Of a stretch of DNA of 64,000 bases, positions 34,377-42,914 are shown one piece after another. The notes beneath the pieces are model-generated. The model was given only the letters and a program-made list of their open reading frames with translations. It was not told the origin of the DNA and did not search any database. The DNA is from Aeromonas simiae. GTDB lineage: Bacteria > Pseudomonadota > Gammaproteobacteria > Enterobacterales > Aeromonadaceae. A program made the translations under genes and the position numbers. Position 1 is the first letter of the stretch. Each line of letters opens with the position of its first letter. The stretch is from the NCBI RefSeq assembly GCF_000820125.1, contig NZ_CDBY01000044.1:57421-121420 (forward strand). Direction: 5' to 3'.

Positions 34377-34387
34377 CCCCCCCCCCC
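34377..34387. repeat. Eleven-base poly(G) tract between the pilin genes
   Basis: Eleven consecutive C on the plus strand, G on the coding strand, 16 bp after the major pilin stop. On the coding strand the tract is followed by CTTTCT and CCCCC, so it can also fold into a hairpin that might act as a partial terminator between the abundant pilin and the rest of the operon. Confidence 0.85.
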
Positions 34388-34403
34388 TGAACATACTTAA
34401 TAA

Positions 34404-34922
34404 TTAAATCACGGTCGCTACGACGGTGACCTGTGCCTGGACGGCAGTACCAGGGGTTACACCAACAACAGCAGCCTTGTTACGGATCTGCACATCGACA
34501 ACAGGGCGAACCGTATAAGTAGAGATAGGGTCACGATTGACCATATCAGTACCGTCAAAGGAGACGACGACATTGCTTTCAATATCCTCATCGCTCAGGG
34601 TACCCACGCCACTATAGAGCACCTGAATGCCATCGACAGTCCAAGACGCATTAGTAACCAGGTCTCCAACGCCGTCTACAGCATCATAATCACGAGCCTC
34701 AAGGCGTACCGGGGTAGAGGTAAAACTACCGTCTTCCAGCACCAGCAGAGTACCATCCAGAATTTGGCCTCCATCACGACCGGTGATAGTAATCGCGGAG
34801 TCAGTGACGACCCCTGGTACAAAGCCGGTCCATACGGCACTGGCAGAAGCTTTGTCGTCGGCAGCCATTACGGTAGCGGCGGTGGCGGCCAGGGCCATGG
34901 CGAGCATAGTTTTCTTCAGCAT
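34404..34922 (-). CDS. Major pilin of a CS1/cable-type pilus
   Basis: Exported subunit of 172 residues with signal peptide MLKKTMLAMALAATAATVMA. No cysteines are present in the mature part, as in CS1-family pilins. The N-terminal donor strand begins ADDKASASAVWTGFVPG, and the C-terminus ends AQVTVVATVI. The start follows AAGGAGATTCAT. It is first in the structural operon, after the sensor kinase gene. The 280-bp gap upstream holds no gene and should contain its promoter. Confidence 0.82.
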   Translation of the reverse strand: MLKKTMLAMALAATAATVMAADDKASASAVWTGFVPGVVTDSAITITGRDGGQILDGTLLVLEDGSFTSTPVRLEARDYDAVDGVGDLVTNASWTVDGIQVLYSGVGTLSDEDIESNVVVSFDGTDMVNRDPISTYTVRPVVDVQIRNKAAVVGVTPGTAVQAQVTVVATVI

Positions 34923-35201
34923 ATGAATCTCCTTATTTAATTGATAGCAGCCAATCTCTGTTGACTGTTTCTCGCTGCAGTTTTACTATGCCCGAGCCCG
35001 CCTCGGACGCGCTATAAGCAGTGAATGACTCTCCTGTGTGAATATTCCTATTGCGACCCAAGCCATATCAGAAATCACCTGATCGACTTCCTGCATAAAT
35101 TAAACCATGAGCAATATCTCAAATACATAAAAAACATGACTGAAATTTCCCGCTTTAATACCAGGACATTTCAACCGCTCACGTCAGCGGCGCCTCATCA
35201 A

Positions 35202-35984
35202 TTAATCATCCCGCATAGTGCCAATGTTATCGATCAGCGCATCGAGCCGACTAATGCTCGCCTGCGTCAAGGGGTCGGTCTCCTCCATCTCTTCACACAG
35301 CTCGGCTAACGCCGTCACCCCCAGCATCCGCGCCGCTCCCTTGATGCGGTGGATAGTGGATCTGACCACCGCCTTATCCCCTTGTTGGAAAGCCTCCCAC
35401 AGCAAGGCCATATCTTCGGCATTGCTGCTGTGGTATTCACTCCAGATCTCCTGGCGCCAATCCGGTTCCGTCACCTCATCAGGCTCCGGCAGACACGCCT
35501 GTGGGCAATGAGCCGACATGGAAGCCATCAGTTGCTCAATCTTGATCGGCTTGAACAGACAATCATCCATGCCGGCCGCTTTGGCTCCCTGCACATCCGC
35601 CGCCACTCCGCTGGCCGTCAGCCCCATGATAACCAGGGAGCGACCGTTGGCCTGTTGTAATTCACGCAGACGTTGGGTCAGCTCGAAGCCATGCATGCCG
35701 GGCATCTGGCAATCGGTGATCACCAGCACATGCTGCTTGCGCTCATACAGATCCAGCGCCTCTGCCCCACCGTGAGCAATATCCACATCGATACCCAACT
35801 CCAGGAATTGGCGCTGCATCAGCATGGTGTTGACCTTGTGATCATCGACGATCAGGATCCGGCCGCTGATCCTCTGCAAAGTATCCGCTTCCCACTGCTC
35901 GTCACTCTTATCCAGCGCCTTGGCCTGGCAGGGGGCGACTACCCGTTCGAGGGGCAGATCGATGCGTACCGACATCGACCTCAC
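35202..35984 (-). CDS. Detached receiver and Hpt part of the hybrid sensor kinase
   Basis: Frame of 260 residues holding the C-terminal half of the kinase above it. It begins near a GTG at 35984, but its true 5' limit is set by the frameshift. The receiver is RILIVDDHKVNTMLM with the phosphorylated aspartate in VITDCQMPGMHGFEL; the Hpt domain has the histidine in STIHRIKGAARMLG. In an intact BvgS/EvgS-type kinase these would follow the ATPase domain directly. No good ribosome binding site is seen at the GTG, so whether it is made separately is unclear. Confidence 0.7.
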   Translation of the reverse strand: MRSMSVRIDLPLERVVAPCQAKALDKSDEQWEADTLQRISGRILIVDDHKVNTMLMQRQFLELGIDVDIAHGGAEALDLYERKQHVLVITDCQMPGMHGFELTQRLRELQQANGRSLVIMGLTASGVAADVQGAKAAGMDDCLFKPIKIEQLMASMSAHCPQACLPEPDEVTEPDWRQEIWSEYHSSNAEDMALLWEAFQQGDKAVVRSTIHRIKGAARMLGVTALAELCEEMEETDPLTQASISRLDALIDNIGTMRDD

Positions 35985-38325
35985 TGTGCAAGGTGATCTC
36001 CCCCCCCATCAGCTCGCACAGCTTCTTGACAATGGTCAGGCCCAGGCCACTGCCCACCGTGCCTTCACTCTGATTGTCTTGCGCCTGGCAAAACGGCTCG
36101 AAGATGTGCGGCAGCTTCTCTGCTGGGATGCCGATACCGTCATCACTCACCTCAATGCTCACGACATCGTGAGTCAGGCTCACGCGAATGGTGACTGTGC
36201 CATAGCGGGTGAACTTGATGGCATTGCCCGCTAGGTTGTAGATGATCTGCTTGAGCCGAACCGGATCGACCCGAATGGCATATTCGTCATCCACTTGAGT
36301 GACATAGACCACCTGGTTATGGTGCTTGGCGGAGATCCCCTCCAGCAGCTTAACCAGCGGTCTGAGCAGGGCGTTGAGCGACACGACCTCCTCGTGCAGC
36401 TCAATCTTGGCGTTCTCGGCACCGGTCAGATCCAGCACGTTGTTAATCAGCTCCAACAGGCTGTCAGCCGCGGTCGAGGCCTGCACCAGAGCATCGAGCT
36501 CCACCTCTCCCTTACGCGCCTTGCCCATGGCAACGTCGATAAATCCAAGAATGATGTGCAGCGGCGTTCTTAGTTCATGGCTCACCATGGCCATGAAGCT
36601 GCTCTTGGTCTTGCTGGCAGCCTCGGCACGGCACTTCTCCGCATCCAACAACGCCAGCAGACGCTCCCGCTCCTTGAGCTTGTTTTCGAGATAGTAGGTG
36701 TTCAGCACATGCAGCAGCAGCAGACCGAGCGAGATGCACAGGAGCACCGCTAGCGTTGTACCATAGCGTTCCCATATGGTGAGCTGTGGTAGCGGATTGG
36801 TGCGCCACTGATAACCAATACGTGCCAGCTCGTTGGAAGGAATACTCAGGAGCGCCTGATTCAGGGTGTCACGCAGCGCCAGATTCTCTTCAGCCACACC
36901 AAATGCAATCTCAAGCGGCTGCTCGCTGACGCGCTTTAGCACGGTGTAACGTTCGGCATCCGGCCGATTGAACAGGTCAAACTTGACCTGAAACAGGGAG
37001 GTGACAGCCCCATCCACTTCGCCGGCGAAGAGGGCGGCTAACGCCTCACTGCTGTTTTTCTTGAGCACAAAATGGCGGTTCGGGAAGCGCGCTTTCACCT
37101 CTTTAGCCATGCCGTACTCTTCACTGACGGCAATCTTGTGGCCAACGAAACGCTGCTGCTCATCGATGCTGTTTCGCCCTGCGGTCAGGACAAAAATATC
37201 GTCGCGGTTGTAATCGAAGGTGGTAACCAACCCCTCTTTCACATGCCCACGCACCACCTTGGCGAGGACATCGGCCTCGCGCTTTAACACGGCGTCCTGT
37301 GCCTCCTCGTAAGAGGCATATTCCAGCACTTCCAGCCGCTGCCGGGAGTGTTTGGTCAGCTCACGCAACACATCGGCGGCAATACCGACAAACTTGCCCT
37401 CGTGACCGATAAAGGAGTAGGGCACCGCATTCACATTGACGGCGACGCGCAATACCTCATGGCGCCGAACCTGATCAAATAAGTGCGCGTCACGCGTCGA
37501 AATAATCTCGCTGAGCGCCCCCTGCCAGCGATTCAAGATGGGTCCCCGCCCATAATCTTTCAGGCTGTCGATCACCTTGTTGACGATCCCCTGCAACTCC
37601 GGCTTCTTGTCGGTGACATGAAAACCGAATTCACTGAAGAGGCTGTGGGCATTGCCGAGAAAGACAATCTCGCCAAAGCGCTCGCCGGCCAGGTAATGCA
37701 CCGAATAGATATCGCTCAGCAGCAGCTCAGCCTCACCAAAATAGACCGCATCCATGGCGGAGAGCGGGGAGGCATAGGCCATGAACTGGAGATTGGGGTA
37801 GAGCTTATGCAGCTTGTCAAAGTCCACCACATTCTTTGACACCGCCACCTTCATGGGCTGTGAAAGATCGCGGTAACGCTCCACATTCTTCGACAAGGTC
37901 GAAAAGACCATTTTGCTGCGCAAAAAAGCGTGACTGCTTTTCGCCTGATGCGTCATTCCCTCTGCATGGATACTGCTGCCCATGTTGATGAGATCGAGCC
38001 GTCCCTGCTCCAGGGCCAGCCAGGCATCATGTTCATTTTCAAACGCCTGGACTCGGATTTTGAGCCCGGTCTCCTGCGCTATGATCCGCAGGACATCAGC
38101 CGAGATGCCCTCCAGGGTGCCACCCGATGAGATCACCTCGAAAGGTTCATAGGCTGGCAGGATCACCCCGACACTGAGCGCTCGTTCATGAGCAATCCAT
38201 GCCCGCTCTTCGGCAGAGAACAGCACCTTGTCTTTCAACGGCAGTGCTCTTCCCACCAAAGAGAGCTCACCGGCCATGATAATGGCCGGCGACAGCAGCA
38301 GCAGGATGGAAAAAATAAATCTCAT
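35908..38325 (-). CDS. BvgS/EvgS-type hybrid sensor kinase, frameshifted before the receiver
   Basis: Membrane kinase of 805 residues. Signal peptide; two periplasmic solute-binding (SBP_bac_3-like) domains (about 40-270 and 285-505); one membrane helix (YGTTLAVLLCISLGLLLLHV); histidine kinase core with the H-box SFMAMVSHELRTPLHIILGF near residue 580, the N-box IIYNLAGNAIKFT, the G1 box DDGIGIPAEKLPHIFEPF and the G2 box GSGLGLTIVKKL. The natural sequence is lost after EITLHSEVDVGT: the frame runs into junk, and receiver and Hpt continue in another frame. An eight-G tract lies just upstream of the shift. The response regulator gene overlaps the start by 4 bp. Confidence 0.85.
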   Translation of the reverse strand: MRFIFSILLLLSPAIIMAGELSLVGRALPLKDKVLFSAEERAWIAHERALSVGVILPAYEPFEVISSGGTLEGISADVLRIIAQETGLKIRVQAFENEHDAWLALEQGRLDLINMGSSIHAEGMTHQAKSSHAFLRSKMVFSTLSKNVERYRDLSQPMKVAVSKNVVDFDKLHKLYPNLQFMAYASPLSAMDAVYFGEAELLLSDIYSVHYLAGERFGEIVFLGNAHSLFSEFGFHVTDKKPELQGIVNKVIDSLKDYGRGPILNRWQGALSEIISTRDAHLFDQVRRHEVLRVAVNVNAVPYSFIGHEGKFVGIAADVLRELTKHSRQRLEVLEYASYEEAQDAVLKREADVLAKVVRGHVKEGLVTTFDYNRDDIFVLTAGRNSIDEQQRFVGHKIAVSEEYGMAKEVKARFPNRHFVLKKNSSEALAALFAGEVDGAVTSLFQVKFDLFNRPDAERYTVLKRVSEQPLEIAFGVAEENLALRDTLNQALLSIPSNELARIGYQWRTNPLPQLTIWERYGTTLAVLLCISLGLLLLHVLNTYYLENKLKERERLLALLDAEKCRAEAASKTKSSFMAMVSHELRTPLHIILGFIDVAMGKARKGEVELDALVQASTAADSLLELINNVLDLTGAENAKIELHEEVVSLNALLRPLVKLLEGISAKHHNQVVYVTQVDDEYAIRVDPVRLKQIIYNLAGNAIKFTRYGTVTIRVSLTHDVVSIEVSDDGIGIPAEKLPHIFEPFCQAQDNQSEGTVGSGLGLTIVKKLCELMGGEITLHSEVDVGTHRSAPRTGSRPLPGQGAG
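36000..36007. repeat. Eight-base poly(G) tract in the kinase gene
   Basis: Coding-strand run of eight G in the codons for the Met-Gly-Gly-Glu of the ATPase domain, 20-30 bp before the frameshift. Loss of one G, or skipping one during expression, would join the ATPase frame to the receiver frame, though with a scrambled stretch in between. Confidence 0.6.
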
Positions 38326-38969
38326 GACTGTTTCATGCTCTGTGCAATTTCGATCAGCTCAGCAATATTTGATACCCCCAGCTTGGTAAATATCCTGGTC
38401 TTATAGGTACTTATGGTTTTATTGCTGAGAAACAACTCATTGGCGATTTCAAGATTAGAGCGTCCTTTCACAAGACCATTAAAAACAGTCATTTCACGAT
38501 CGCTCAACGTCTTGGTAACCCACTCATGTTCATCATCCATTGCTTGTGGGTCGACCTGGCCATTCGCCATGGTTGGGAAATATGAAAATCCTTTCATGAT
38601 GTTACCGACAATAACCGGCAACCCTTCAATTTCCTCACTCTTCTCCATAAATCCATTGGCGCCAGCCATATAGCAACGCAATATATAAAAATCCGTCACC
38701 ATGGCCGATAGCATCAGAATTTTGGTCTTCAGATTCTGCGCCCTGATCTTCTTGGTAATAGCCAGGCCATCCACCATCGGCAGATCGATATCAAGGATCA
38801 CCAAATCGTAGTGTTTCTGCCTAATTTTGAGCAGTGCATCCTGGCCATTACTGGCTTGATCGATGTTCTTATACCCTTGCTTAGCAAGGATAATTCTTAT
38901 CGCCATACGAACTGCAGGATGGTCATCAACCACAAGAATATTAGTTTCGCCTTCCATGTTTCTATTCAT
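38322..38969 (-). CDS. NarL/LuxR-type response regulator
   Basis: Regulator of 215 residues. The receiver domain has ILVVDDHPAVRMAI, the phosphorylated aspartate in LVILDIDLPMVDGLAI, and the K site in EKSEEIEG. The C-terminal LuxR helix-turn-helix is LSDREMTVFNGLVKGRSNLE followed by IANELFLSNKTISTYK. Start chosen at the ATG at 38969; one at 38981 is also possible. It overlaps the kinase gene (ATGA), so the two form one two-component system. Its position at the head of the pilus locus points to control of the pilus genes, as with BvgA/EvgA and the cable-pilus regulators. Confidence 0.88.
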   Translation of the reverse strand: MNRNMEGETNILVVDDHPAVRMAIRIILAKQGYKNIDQASNGQDALLKIRQKHYDLVILDIDLPMVDGLAITKKIRAQNLKTKILMLSAMVTDFYILRCYMAGANGFMEKSEEIEGLPVIVGNIMKGFSYFPTMANGQVDPQAMDDEHEWVTKTLSDREMTVFNGLVKGRSNLEIANELFLSNKTISTYKTRIFTKLGVSNIAELIEIAQSMKQS

Positions 38970-39396
38970 AATTACCCCCACCTATTTAAAACTATATATA
39001 AATGTGTCATACACACACCGGTGCGTATGCCAGAAAGCGGCTGCATATTCGTAAGAAACATCCTGCAATCAAATGTAATTCTGACGATGTATGCTTAACC
39101 CAAATTGAATAAAAACATATAAACATAATACTTTTAAAAACATACACTTAGATTGTCGCAAAAAAAGAATATCCGCATGAAATGGTTTTCAATGATTTAC
39201 TTGAGTCCTGGCATAAAAATAAAATAATAAAAGAAAGCGTTTTCTCGCGTTCTAAATATCACAAAACAAATTCTCTAGCCTCAGTGGATGTAATAAACAA
39301 GAAAACATAAATAAGTAAAAACATGAAAATGTTGTACTGCGTTTGTCATGTGGTATCGCTATCATGGGCCGCATCGTCACCCGCACAGGAGCAAAC
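38970..39396. other. AT-rich intergenic region between the response regulator and chrA
   Basis: About 430 bp of strongly AT-rich sequence with no convincing gene. It should hold the promoter of the two-component genes. An imperfect palindrome around CACACCGGTGCG at about 39010-39024 is the most symmetric element seen and could be a regulator site. Confidence 0.45.
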
Positions 39397-40518
39397 ATGC
39401 CCCTCATCTTCTTTCGCTTTCTCTGGCTGGGCTGCCTCGGTTTTGGTGGCCCGGCAGCGCACATCGGGCTGTTTCGCCAGACCTTCGTCGAGCGCCTTGG
39501 CTGGTTGAGCCAGGAGCAGTTTGCCCACCAGCTGGCCCTGTGCCAGTTTCTGCCCGGTCCCGCCTCAAGCCAGCTCGGTTTTGCCATCGGCCGACAGCGG
39601 GCTGGCCTGCCCGGAGCCCTGGCCGCCTTCATCGGCTTCACCCTCCCCTCTTTTATCTTGATGGTGAGCCTCGCCCTGCTGGGCGGTGCGCTGCTGGAGC
39701 AGGCCTGGTTTCCACTGCTGGTACATGGCCTCAAGCTGCTGGCCTTAGTGGTGGTCATGGATGCGGTGCTCGCCATGGGACGCCAGTTCTGCACCACCCT
39801 TTTGCATCAGGGCTGCATGGTGATGACCGCCGCCCTGCTCTGGCTGCTGCCCGGTCTTGTGACCCAGTTCGCTATGTTGCTGCTCTGTGCCCTCGTGGGA
39901 GGGTGGCGGGCCAGCGCCGAACCCGCCCCCCACACTCCGGGTGCACCGGCCTGGGGCTGGCTGGCCGCCTTCTTCTTACTGCTTCTGCTGCCGCCCCTGC
40001 TGGGCCAGCAGCTGTTTGCCGACTTCTATCTCACCGGCTCACTGGTCTTCGGCGGCGGCCACGTGGTGCTGCCCCTGCTACAGCAGACGGTGGGGAGCCA
40101 GTTGGGAGAAGCCCAGTTTCTCAGTGGCTATGCCTTGGCCCAACTGGTGCCGGGCCCCATGTTCACCCTGGCCAGCTACCTCGGCGCCCTGGCCAACCCC
40201 GCCCACCCCTGGCTTGGCGCCCTGCTCGCCACCCTCGGCGTCTTCCTGCCCGGCTTTTTGTTGCTGCTGGCACTGACGCCACTTTGGCACGGACTATTGT
40301 CCCGACCACGCTGGCGCGCTGCCAGCGCCGCACTGAACGCCTCGGTCGTCGGATTACTGCTGGCCGCCCTCTACCAGCCGGTCTTCACCAGCGCGGTGCG
40401 CGCAGCCCCAGATCTGGCTCTCGCCGCTCTGGGATGGTTTGCCCTGCGGGCGATGAAGGTGCCACTGCTGCCATTGGCCGCCGGGCTGGTCACGCTCTCC
40501 GCCCTGCTACACGGATAA
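39397..40518 (+). CDS. chrA: Chromate transporter (ChrA family)
   Basis: Inner-membrane protein of 373 residues from the ATG at 39397, which follows AGGAGCAAAC; upstream in-frame starts are less well placed. It has the two-domain (long-chain CHR) plan. The N-terminal signature is RFLWLGCLGFGGPAAHIGLF with QLALCQFLPGPASSQLGF; the repeat in the second half is SLVFGGGHVVLPLLQQTVG with YALAQLVPGPMFTLASYLG. Hydrophobic throughout, about 10-12 membrane segments. The family exports chromate, probably in exchange with protons. It lies alone between the pilus locus and ushA. Confidence 0.92.
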   Translation: MPLIFFRFLWLGCLGFGGPAAHIGLFRQTFVERLGWLSQEQFAHQLALCQFLPGPASSQLGFAIGRQRAGLPGALAAFIGFTLPSFILMVSLALLGGALLEQAWFPLLVHGLKLLALVVVMDAVLAMGRQFCTTLLHQGCMVMTAALLWLLPGLVTQFAMLLLCALVGGWRASAEPAPHTPGAPAWGWLAAFFLLLLLPPLLGQQLFADFYLTGSLVFGGGHVVLPLLQQTVGSQLGEAQFLSGYALAQLVPGPMFTLASYLGALANPAHPWLGALLATLGVFLPGFLLLLALTPLWHGLLSRPRWRAASAALNASVVGLLLAALYQPVFTSAVRAAPDLALAALGWFALRAMKVPLLPLAAGLVTLSALLHG

Positions 40519-40547
40519 ACAAAGCCCGGCTCATGCCGGGCTTTGTT
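40519..40547. terminator. Bidirectional terminator between chrA and ushA
   Basis: Stem ACAAAGCCCGGC / GCCGGGCTTTGT with a TCAT loop between two convergent genes. Confidence 0.9.
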
Positions 40548-40562
40548 GAGCGCTCGAGTCGC

Positions 40563-42272
40563 TTACTCGCAGCCGGTTGTGCTCGCGCTATGGATAAAGC
40601 TCACCTCGCCAGCCGGCTCATAGTCAGCGGCGTGGAGGCGCTTTCTGGCCATCAGGTAATCTTTCAGCACGCCGGCATCAACCAGCCCGGCATTGAGGGT
40701 GCTGATGACCGGATAGCCGTCGCCCCCTGCGGCGCTAAAGCTTGGGATGGAGAAGCTGTAGCGGGCACCGGCATCAAAGGGCTTGCCACCGATGGCGTGG
40801 ATGGTCACGCGCTTGGCCTGGCAGTCGACCTGCATCTCGATGCCGCCAAACTGCGGATAGCCTCCGTCCTTGCCCGTCGCCGCTCGCGTCGCGATCTTGG
40901 CCAGGTAGCGCTCCAGCTTGCTCCCTGGCATGGTCGCCTTGTTGACCGTATTGCCAAACGGGTGCACGGTCAGCACGTCGCGGTAGCGGATGTCGCCGGC
41001 CGCGATCGAGGCGCGCACCCCACCCGAGTTGACGATGCCAAAATCGGCCCCGAGTTTCTCGGCGCTGGCGGTGGTGATGAGGCGCCCTAGGTTGGTCTGG
41101 CGGCTGCGCACGTCGCTACGCTCCCCCACCAGCACCCCGTCGCTGGCCGCGATCACCACTCCCAGCTCCTCCTCCCCCTTGGCCTGATAGGCTTCGAGGG
41201 TGCTATAGAGCGCCGGGTCCTTGACGATCTCCTCTTGCACGAACTGGGCCTTGCCCTCCCCATCCTTGATGACCGCGTTCGTGGCGTCCCGCTTGACCAA
41301 GTTGACCGGGATCAGCTCATAGCGGGTGAGGGTGAGCTTGCCGTTTTGATAATTAAACTGGGCGCGCCCCACGAACTTGCCCCACTCGTGGGCCTGCATA
41401 ATCCAGGTGCCGTTCTGCTGATCCGGCAGGCAGTCGTCACCCGGCTGGAAGTCGGCATACCGGTTCGCCAGAGTGGGCTCCATGCACACCGGGTTCTGGG
41501 AGTGGCCACCTATGATGGCGTCCAGATAATCGGCCGGCAGGGCGCGGGCCATCTCCACGTCGCCCGGCGCATTGCTGCCATGCTGGCCGTCGGCATAGTG
41601 GCCCATGTGGGTGATGGCCAGCACCAGATCGGCCTGCTTACCGGCGCGGATCTGCCGGATCTGGGCCGCCGCCTCGGAGGTGGGGTCGCGAAACACCAGG
41701 GTCTTGACGTTGTCCGGGTCGACCAGCTGGGCGGTGTCTTCCGTGGTCAACCCGACCACGGCAACCCTGAGGCCATCTTGCAGGGTGAAGATCTTGTAGG
41801 GATCGAAGTAGTGCTTGCCGCTGGCCTTGTCGTAGATGTTGGCCGACAACATGGGGAACTGGGCCCATTTGCGCTGTTTTTCCAGCACCGCGAGCGGGTT
41901 GTCGAACTCGTGGTTGCCCACCGCCATGGCGTCGTAGCGGATGCTGTTCATCGCCACGAAATCGGGCTCGGCATCTTGCAGGTCGGACTCGGGCACCCCG
42001 GTGTTGACGTCACCGCCCGAGAGCAGCAGCACGCTGCTGCCAGCGGCCCTGGCCTCGGCCCGCAGCCGCTCCACCAGCGTCTTTTGCGCCGCCATGCCAT
42101 ATTCGCCGTCACTGTTGTGCCAAAAGCGCCCATGGGTATCGTTGGTATGCAGCACGGTGAGCTTGCACACCTGCTCACGGCACGCTGTGGCGCTCTCGTT
42201 TCTCGATGCATGACAGCCGCTAAGTAGCATCAATAGCGCCAGGGCCAGCGCCCCTTTCCGTCGTTGTTTCAT
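40563..42272 (-). CDS. ushA: UshA/NutA-type 5'-nucleotidase, lipoprotein form
   Basis: Envelope nucleotidase and UDP-sugar hydrolase of 569 residues. The N-terminal lipoprotein signal MKQRRKGALALALLMLLSGC has a lipobox (LSGC). The metallophosphatase domain shows LTVLHTNDTHGRFW, LLSGGDVNTGVPESDLQDAE and YDAMAVGNHEFDNPL, followed by MGHYADGQHGSNAPGDVEMA and GGHSQNPVC. The C-terminal substrate domain has SAAGGDGYPVI near its end. Escherichia UshA is soluble, while NutA of Vibrio is lipid-anchored; this one follows NutA. The promoter region carries a CRP-like site, which fits nucleotide scavenging under carbon control. Confidence 0.92.
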   Translation of the reverse strand: MKQRRKGALALALLMLLSGCHASRNESATACREQVCKLTVLHTNDTHGRFWHNSDGEYGMAAQKTLVERLRAEARAAGSSVLLLSGGDVNTGVPESDLQDAEPDFVAMNSIRYDAMAVGNHEFDNPLAVLEKQRKWAQFPMLSANIYDKASGKHYFDPYKIFTLQDGLRVAVVGLTTEDTAQLVDPDNVKTLVFRDPTSEAAAQIRQIRAGKQADLVLAITHMGHYADGQHGSNAPGDVEMARALPADYLDAIIGGHSQNPVCMEPTLANRYADFQPGDDCLPDQQNGTWIMQAHEWGKFVGRAQFNYQNGKLTLTRYELIPVNLVKRDATNAVIKDGEGKAQFVQEEIVKDPALYSTLEAYQAKGEEELGVVIAASDGVLVGERSDVRSRQTNLGRLITTASAEKLGADFGIVNSGGVRASIAAGDIRYRDVLTVHPFGNTVNKATMPGSKLERYLAKIATRAATGKDGGYPQFGGIEMQVDCQAKRVTIHAIGGKPFDAGARYSFSIPSFSAAGGDGYPVISTLNAGLVDAGVLKDYLMARKRLHAADYEPAGEVSFIHSASTTGCE

Positions 42273-42377
42273 CTTCCTCTGCACCTTTTGTTATTGTCCG
42301 AGCCGTCCAGACTCAGCTGACCCACTATAACAGCCCCCGGTCGCCATCTGATGCCAGCACGCCCTTGAACGGGATAG

Positions 42378-42406
42378 TTGTGATCTGGCTCACGCATCAC
42401 AACTAA
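42378..42406. promoter_or_regulatory. CRP-like operator inside a longer palindrome
   Basis: TGTGATCTGGCTCACG at 42379-42394 matches the CRP consensus TGTGA-N6-TCACA in nine of ten key positions. The wider sequence AGTTGTGAT-N11-ATCACAACT (9-bp perfect arms, 42377-42405) overlaps it. It sits between ushA, about 107 bp from its start, and the divergent DUF2956 gene, about 105 bp from its start. Confidence 0.65.
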
Positions 42407-42498
42407 TTGTTTTATATGACAATAAGCTAAAAGAGCAGCATATCTGGCCTTTTGCTGCGGATTTTCGCACAATTTCCTCCCCATCGATGGAGCCCGAT

Positions 42499-42840
42499 AT
42501 GGCCAACTACCAAAAACCTTCCCCCGAGAGCCAGCAGGAGGCGCAGCGCCTCGCCCGCGCCAACCAGAAGCCGGGCCAGACCAAGGAGCAGACCCAACTG
42601 ATCGCCCAGGGGATTCAGAAGGGAATAGAAGAGTTCAAAAAGCAGCAGAAGGCCAAGGCGCGCGAGCTCTCCCGCCACAAGAAACAGCAGGCCAGAGCCA
42701 AGGCCAGCAGTGCCCAGAACGGCCCCCATGAAGAGGCGCCAACGGGCGAGCTATTGATCGAAACGCGCCAGCATCCGCTCCCCTGGCTGCTGCTGGCCGC
42801 CAGCTGGGGCGCCTTCCTGCTGTGGTACTGGCTCGGTTAG
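42499..42840 (+). CDS. DUF2956 family protein
   Basis: Protein of 113 residues. Highly charged, Lys/Gln-rich helical N-terminus (YQKPSPESQQEAQRLARANQ; KGIEEFKKQQKAKARELSRH), followed by a single C-terminal membrane helix (PWLLLAASWGAFLLWYWLG). This tail-anchored layout is that of the DUF2956 family, whose function is unknown. It is divergent from ushA. Confidence 0.75.
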   Translation: MANYQKPSPESQQEAQRLARANQKPGQTKEQTQLIAQGIQKGIEEFKKQQKAKARELSRHKKQQARAKASSAQNGPHEEAPTGELLIETRQHPLPWLLLAASWGAFLLWYWLG

Positions 42841-42914
42841 GCATCTGCCCCTGATGCCGGCGCTTCCCTGCGCTGACCCAGGCAGAAGCCCCACCATCCC
42901 TTTGGAGATCGCAC

